Shown here one piece after another: positions 19,377 to 22,082 of a stretch of DNA of 22,082 nt (the first letter of the stretch is position 1; each line of letters opens with the position of its first letter). Under the pieces are notes generated by a model that had not been told where the DNA came from, made no database searches, and saw nothing but the letters and a program-made list of their open reading frames with translations. Source of the DNA: Chlorokybus atmophyticus (lineage: Eukaryota > Streptophyta > Chlorokybophyceae > Chlorokybales > Chlorokybaceae); the NCBI GenBank assembly GCA_009103225.1, contig RHPI01000026.1, forward strand, positions 121,875 to 143,956, given 5' to 3'. Made by a program: the position numbers and the translations under genes.

Positions 19377-19800
19377 CAGTCTAACCTCGATAAGTGCATA
19401 CCATCGGGAACGGGATTATGTATGCACTTATCGCGTTTATGCATCCTTGTTAAGTGCATAGATTATGCACCCGCTTTAAGTGCATATATTATGCACTTAG
19501 GCTTGGCATAAGTGCATAATCTATGCACTGATTGAGTAAACCTAATCTTGAGTTACGTTGTAACGTGTACGACCGTAACTATGATACACTGTGATTATAA
19601 TTTGTCTGTAACTTAAGCGTAATCAGCTTGATAAGTGTATAGACACACCAAAGGTTAGGCATCTCAAGGTATGCACTTATTGATAAATGCATATGCTCTT
19701 AACGCACAGGTCTTCCCCCTGAAGACGTCGGTGATGGCCGAATTTATGCACTAAACGCGGATATGCACTAATCGAATATGCACTTATCGAGGTTAGACTG
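19377..19800. mobile_element. Non-autonomous pogo/Tigger-like element B (MITE)
   Basis: A 424-bp segment with perfect 24-bp terminal inverted repeats (19377-19400 and 19777-19800) starting CAGTCTAACCTCGATAAGTG, flanked on both sides by TA (19375-19376 and 19801-19802). The interior carries many copies of AAGTGCATA in both orientations, some paired as short palindromes (19448-19530). There is no coding capacity. Ends and TA duplication fit the pogo/Tigger group. It abuts element A, sharing one TA. The perfect repeats suggest it is younger than element A. Confidence 0.82.
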
Positions 19801-19848
19801 TAGTACGTCGAAGCCGGCCGCTCCCACCGTACCGTTACAGGTAACTGA

Positions 19849-20384
19849 CATACCGTCTAGCCAGTCGGCACGTGCACGTCAACGCATAAGGCGACTCTGC
19901 TGGGCCGCAGGCGTTCCGCGTCTGGTATACTGTGTACTCAGATGCCACGTGCACATATAGGTAAAGGCATCAGGCGCGACCGTGCTGGGCCGCGAGCATT
20001 CCGCTGGTTCCCCGACTAACCAGTCGGCACGTGCACAAGTACGCAGAGGCATCAGGCGCATCAGAGCTGGGCCACGTCTATCATTAGCTGGTCGGCACGT
20101 GGACTAGTACGCAGGGGCTTTGCGCGTCAGCCGCCGCCAACGGCCCAAAATTTGAACCGCCCGCCCGAAGCCCAAAACTCGGAAAACCCGGCATTCCAAA
20201 TCCCCATTTACGGAAATGGGTTGGGTTTTAGATTTTCTGGCGTGTGTAGCGCGATCGATACCCGTACGCACCGCCCGGCTTCCGACGCTGGTCGAAAGCG
20301 GAATGTCACCACGGTAGCACTACTCGGTTTTGAGTTAGAGCCGGGTGGCGTCTGGCATACCGTCTAGCCAGTCGGCACGTGCAC
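19849..20384. repeat. Dispersed/tandem array of GTCGGCACGTGCAC repeats
   Basis: Five copies of a GTCGGCACGTGCAC-like unit lie at 19864, 19941 (degenerate start), 20023, 20091 (last bases differ) and 20371. The first four are 68-82 bp apart and share flanking words such as CTGGGCC and ATCAGGCGC, so they are diverged tandem units of about 75-80 bp. The first and last copies share 29 identical bases (19849-19877 and 20356-20384). Each unit contains or nearly contains the palindrome CACGTG. Confidence 0.8.
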
Positions 20385-20580
20385 TAATAGGCGTGGCATT
20401 GCGTCTGTGGCAGGCCGCGACTGGCTGCGCCATATGTAACCTTCCATTATATTCCTGCTCTGCTTGCAGTCTACGGCTCCTCCGCGCGGCATTGCTGCTA
20501 CGCCATTTGTCTTGCAGCGGTCATGGCCAACCCACCGACAATGGCGCAGCAACATAGCGGGTGAGCCTCCCCTCCACCCC

Positions 20581-20860
20581 TCTGTGTGTGTATGTGTGTG
20601 TGTGTGTGTGTGTCTGTCTGTCTGTCTGTGTGTGTGTGTGTGTGTGTGGATGTGTGTGTGTGTGTGTGTGTCTGTCTGTCTGTCTGTCTGTGTGTCTGTG
20701 TGTGTGTGCGTGCGCGTGTGTGTAAGTGTGTGTGTGTGTCTGTCTGTCTGTCTGTCTGTGTGTCTGTGTGTGTGTGTGTGCGTGCGCGTGTGTGTGTGTG
20801 TGCGTGTGTGTGCGTGTGTGTGTGCGTGTGGGTGTGCGTGTGTGTGTGCGTGTGCTAGAG
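20581..20860. repeat. Composite TG/TCTG microsatellite
   Basis: About 280 bp of TG dinucleotide blocks alternating with TCTG tetranucleotide blocks and GCGTGCGCG inserts. A larger unit (TG block, TCTG block, TG block) recurs about three times. Confidence 0.95.
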
Positions 20861-20997
20861 TTGTCTTACAGCGCGTACACCGGCGTTCTCTCTCGTGCTG
20901 TGCTGGATGCAAACCCGTGGCTATACAAGTTGGTTGCACTCAACAGCTTGGCTGTACACGAGTGTCTATATGGCAATCCAACGTTGTCCCCACCCAC

Positions 20998-21967
20998 ATG
21001 TACAGGTCTGGCGTTCAGTCCAATCGGGTGCTGCTGCTGTGCGCTGCTGTCCTCGCCTTTGCCATTCCTGCTGCCGGACAGAGTTCCATCTCTGCATGCG
21101 CGGCAGTGTTGAACCAGGTACGTGAACGGTCTCTTAGCACAGCTGTTGGTGCGTCAATGCATGCAAGTCTCTCTTGGCTTCCACCCCGCAGGACCCTCGC
21201 CCTCCTCGCCCTTTGCCTTGCCTTAGTGCCTTTGTTTGTAAGGCTTTATCAAGGGGATGATGCGGCTGACATGCGGTGGCTTCGCGCAGGGCATCTATAA
21301 CTCCGTGTCTCAAAGCTCTGCAAGCCAGAGCTACCAGGAGTTCCAAACCAGTCTCTGCACCTACAAAAGCACTTACACTTTCCAGCAGTACCAGACGGAC
21401 TCCAGCTCCAGCAGTGCCAGCAGCACATGGCGCAGCGTCGAGGCGGCAGCGAATTACATGGGCGTTTTCGGCGGTAGCGTAGGAGCCAGCTGGGGAGACT
21501 CCCACCTCTCAGCCAATCAATTCAAGCTCTTTCAACAGAACGCAGCTGAGTATCAGGATCATGGCTGTTCTGCATCTTCGTCTTCCGCCTCTTCTAGCCA
21601 TGATCTTAAGTACATCAACAACTGGGTCGACCCCAACATCATCAGCGCCTGGCAGTCTTGTGTCAAGAACTTTGCCACCGGGACCACCATCCAGAGTACG
21701 ACGGGCGTGAATGGTGACTCTGTTGCTTTGAACATTGTGTTTGATAGCACAGTGTCCGGCGCAACCGCCTCTCTGAATGGCTACTCGGTCACGCCTGCCA
21801 AGGCTGCTGCCTGCACTCTCTACGGGCCCAAGGTCACGTCAAGCGCTCAACTGTCTCTGGTGTGGCCGTTGGCGACCTCCGTTACCTACAACGTCTATTG
21901 CGTCATTAACGCGACGGGTCTAACCAGGGCCGTGGACGTGTTCATCTACACCAGTCCGGGTACGTGA
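20998..21967 (+). CDS. Secreted protein of unknown family, two exons (may continue)
   Basis: Exon 1 is 20998-21117 and exon 2 starts at 21290. The donor CAG|GTACGT and acceptor TTCGCGCAG|GGC join in phase 0. Exon 1 encodes a signal peptide: a short basic start (MYRSGVQSNR), a hydrophobic core (VLLLCAAVLAFAIPAAG), then a polar sequence. Residues about 41-160 are Gln/Ser/Tyr-rich and probably helical, with GGSVGASWGD and a later WVDPNIISAWQSC. The rest looks like a beta-sandwich domain (VNGDSVALNIVFDS...TYNVYCVINATGLT) with one NAT glycosylation sequon. The frame stops at TGA 21965-21967 (265 aa). A good donor (GG|GTACGTG at 21960) just before that stop means the gene may instead splice out and continue beyond the window. 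I cannot name the family. Confidence 0.72.
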
Positions 21968-22061
21968 CGCTTGCTGCTGTTAGTGTTATGGCACATGCCA
22001 TACACCCCCATCTTCTCTCTCTTTCTCGCATTTATGCGCACACTCGTGCACTTTTATATGC

Positions 22062-22082
22062 CCCCCCCCCCCCACCCCACCC
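22062..22082. repeat. Poly-C tract at the window edge
   Basis: C homopolymer with short A interruptions ending the window. If the last gene continues, this is in its next intron. Confidence 0.8.

Larger units (their letters stand above)
19801..20997. other. Repeat-rich region upstream of the secreted-protein gene
   Basis: Holds the CACGTG-centred repeat array (19849-20384), a small hairpin with CCCATTT/AAATGGG arms near 20204-20221, and the TG block at 20581-20860. A frame open from 20464 through the TG block encodes mostly Cys-Val repeats from the microsatellite and is not a credible protein. The last 130 bp before 20998 are probably 5' UTR or an upstream intron. A short upstream exon ending at 20560 (donor GTGAGC) is possible but unproven. 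Confidence 0.5.

Noticed and set aside
19864-20104. CRISPR array
   Set aside because: The repeat units are diverged, spacing is uneven, spacers themselves share sequence, and the context is a spliced eukaryotic genome.
20464-21300. Long plus-strand open frame of 278 codons
   Set aside because: Most of it reads through the TG/TCTG microsatellite as Cys-Val repeats. Its last part overlaps the real secreted-protein gene in the same frame at first, then runs into that gene's intron.

Overview
This is nuclear DNA of a eukaryote, most likely a unicellular alga or other protist. The evidence is spliced genes with short GT-AG and GC-AG introns, long GA/CT and TG microsatellites, many TGCATGCA runs, and two non-autonomous DNA transposons. 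The sequence alone does not fix the lineage; a chromerid-like or other alveolate, a green alga, or a protist of another group are all possible. Exon boundaries were worked out by hand from reading frame, intron phase, splice sites and protein similarity.

Layout. Positions 1-792 hold no gene. A small two-exon gene of unknown function (+, 793-1400) is followed by a 2.6 kb low-complexity gap. A complete seven-exon DGAT2/MGAT-type acyltransferase gene (+, 4002-6224, 311 aa) comes next. Then come three genes for proteins made of repeated SMP (seed maturation protein, group 5/D-34 LEA) domains. SMP-1 is on the minus strand (9397-7075, 11 exons, 319 aa, four modules). SMP-2 is on the plus strand (10032-12199, 8 exons, 379 aa, two modules and a long disordered tail). 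SMP-3 is on the minus strand (15018-13741, 6 exons, 154 aa, two modules). SMP-1 and SMP-2 are head to head; SMP-2 and SMP-3 are tail to tail. A small two-exon gene of unknown function (+, 15321-16299) is followed 44 bp later by a broken reading frame ending in a CheY-like receiver domain (16344-17575). The region 17.6-21 kb is repeat-rich: a 22-bp palindrome, two abutting pogo/Tigger-like MITEs (18915-19374 and 19377-19800), an array of CACGTG-centred repeats, and a 280-bp TG block. The window ends with a gene for a secreted protein of unknown family (+, from 20998).

The main find is the SMP cluster. Each SMP module is encoded by the same three-exon cassette with the same intron phases (0, 0, 2) and nearly fixed exon lengths (usually 84 and 50 nt for the second and third exons). 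The genes therefore grew by cassette duplication. About a quarter of the introns I could place (7 of 31) begin with GC rather than GT, far above the roughly 1% usual in well-studied eukaryotes, and five of these lie in SMP-1. A storage-lipid acyltransferase beside three LEA-type genes recalls the oil-plus-LEA programme of plant seeds. It suggests, without proving, a resting-stage or desiccation locus.
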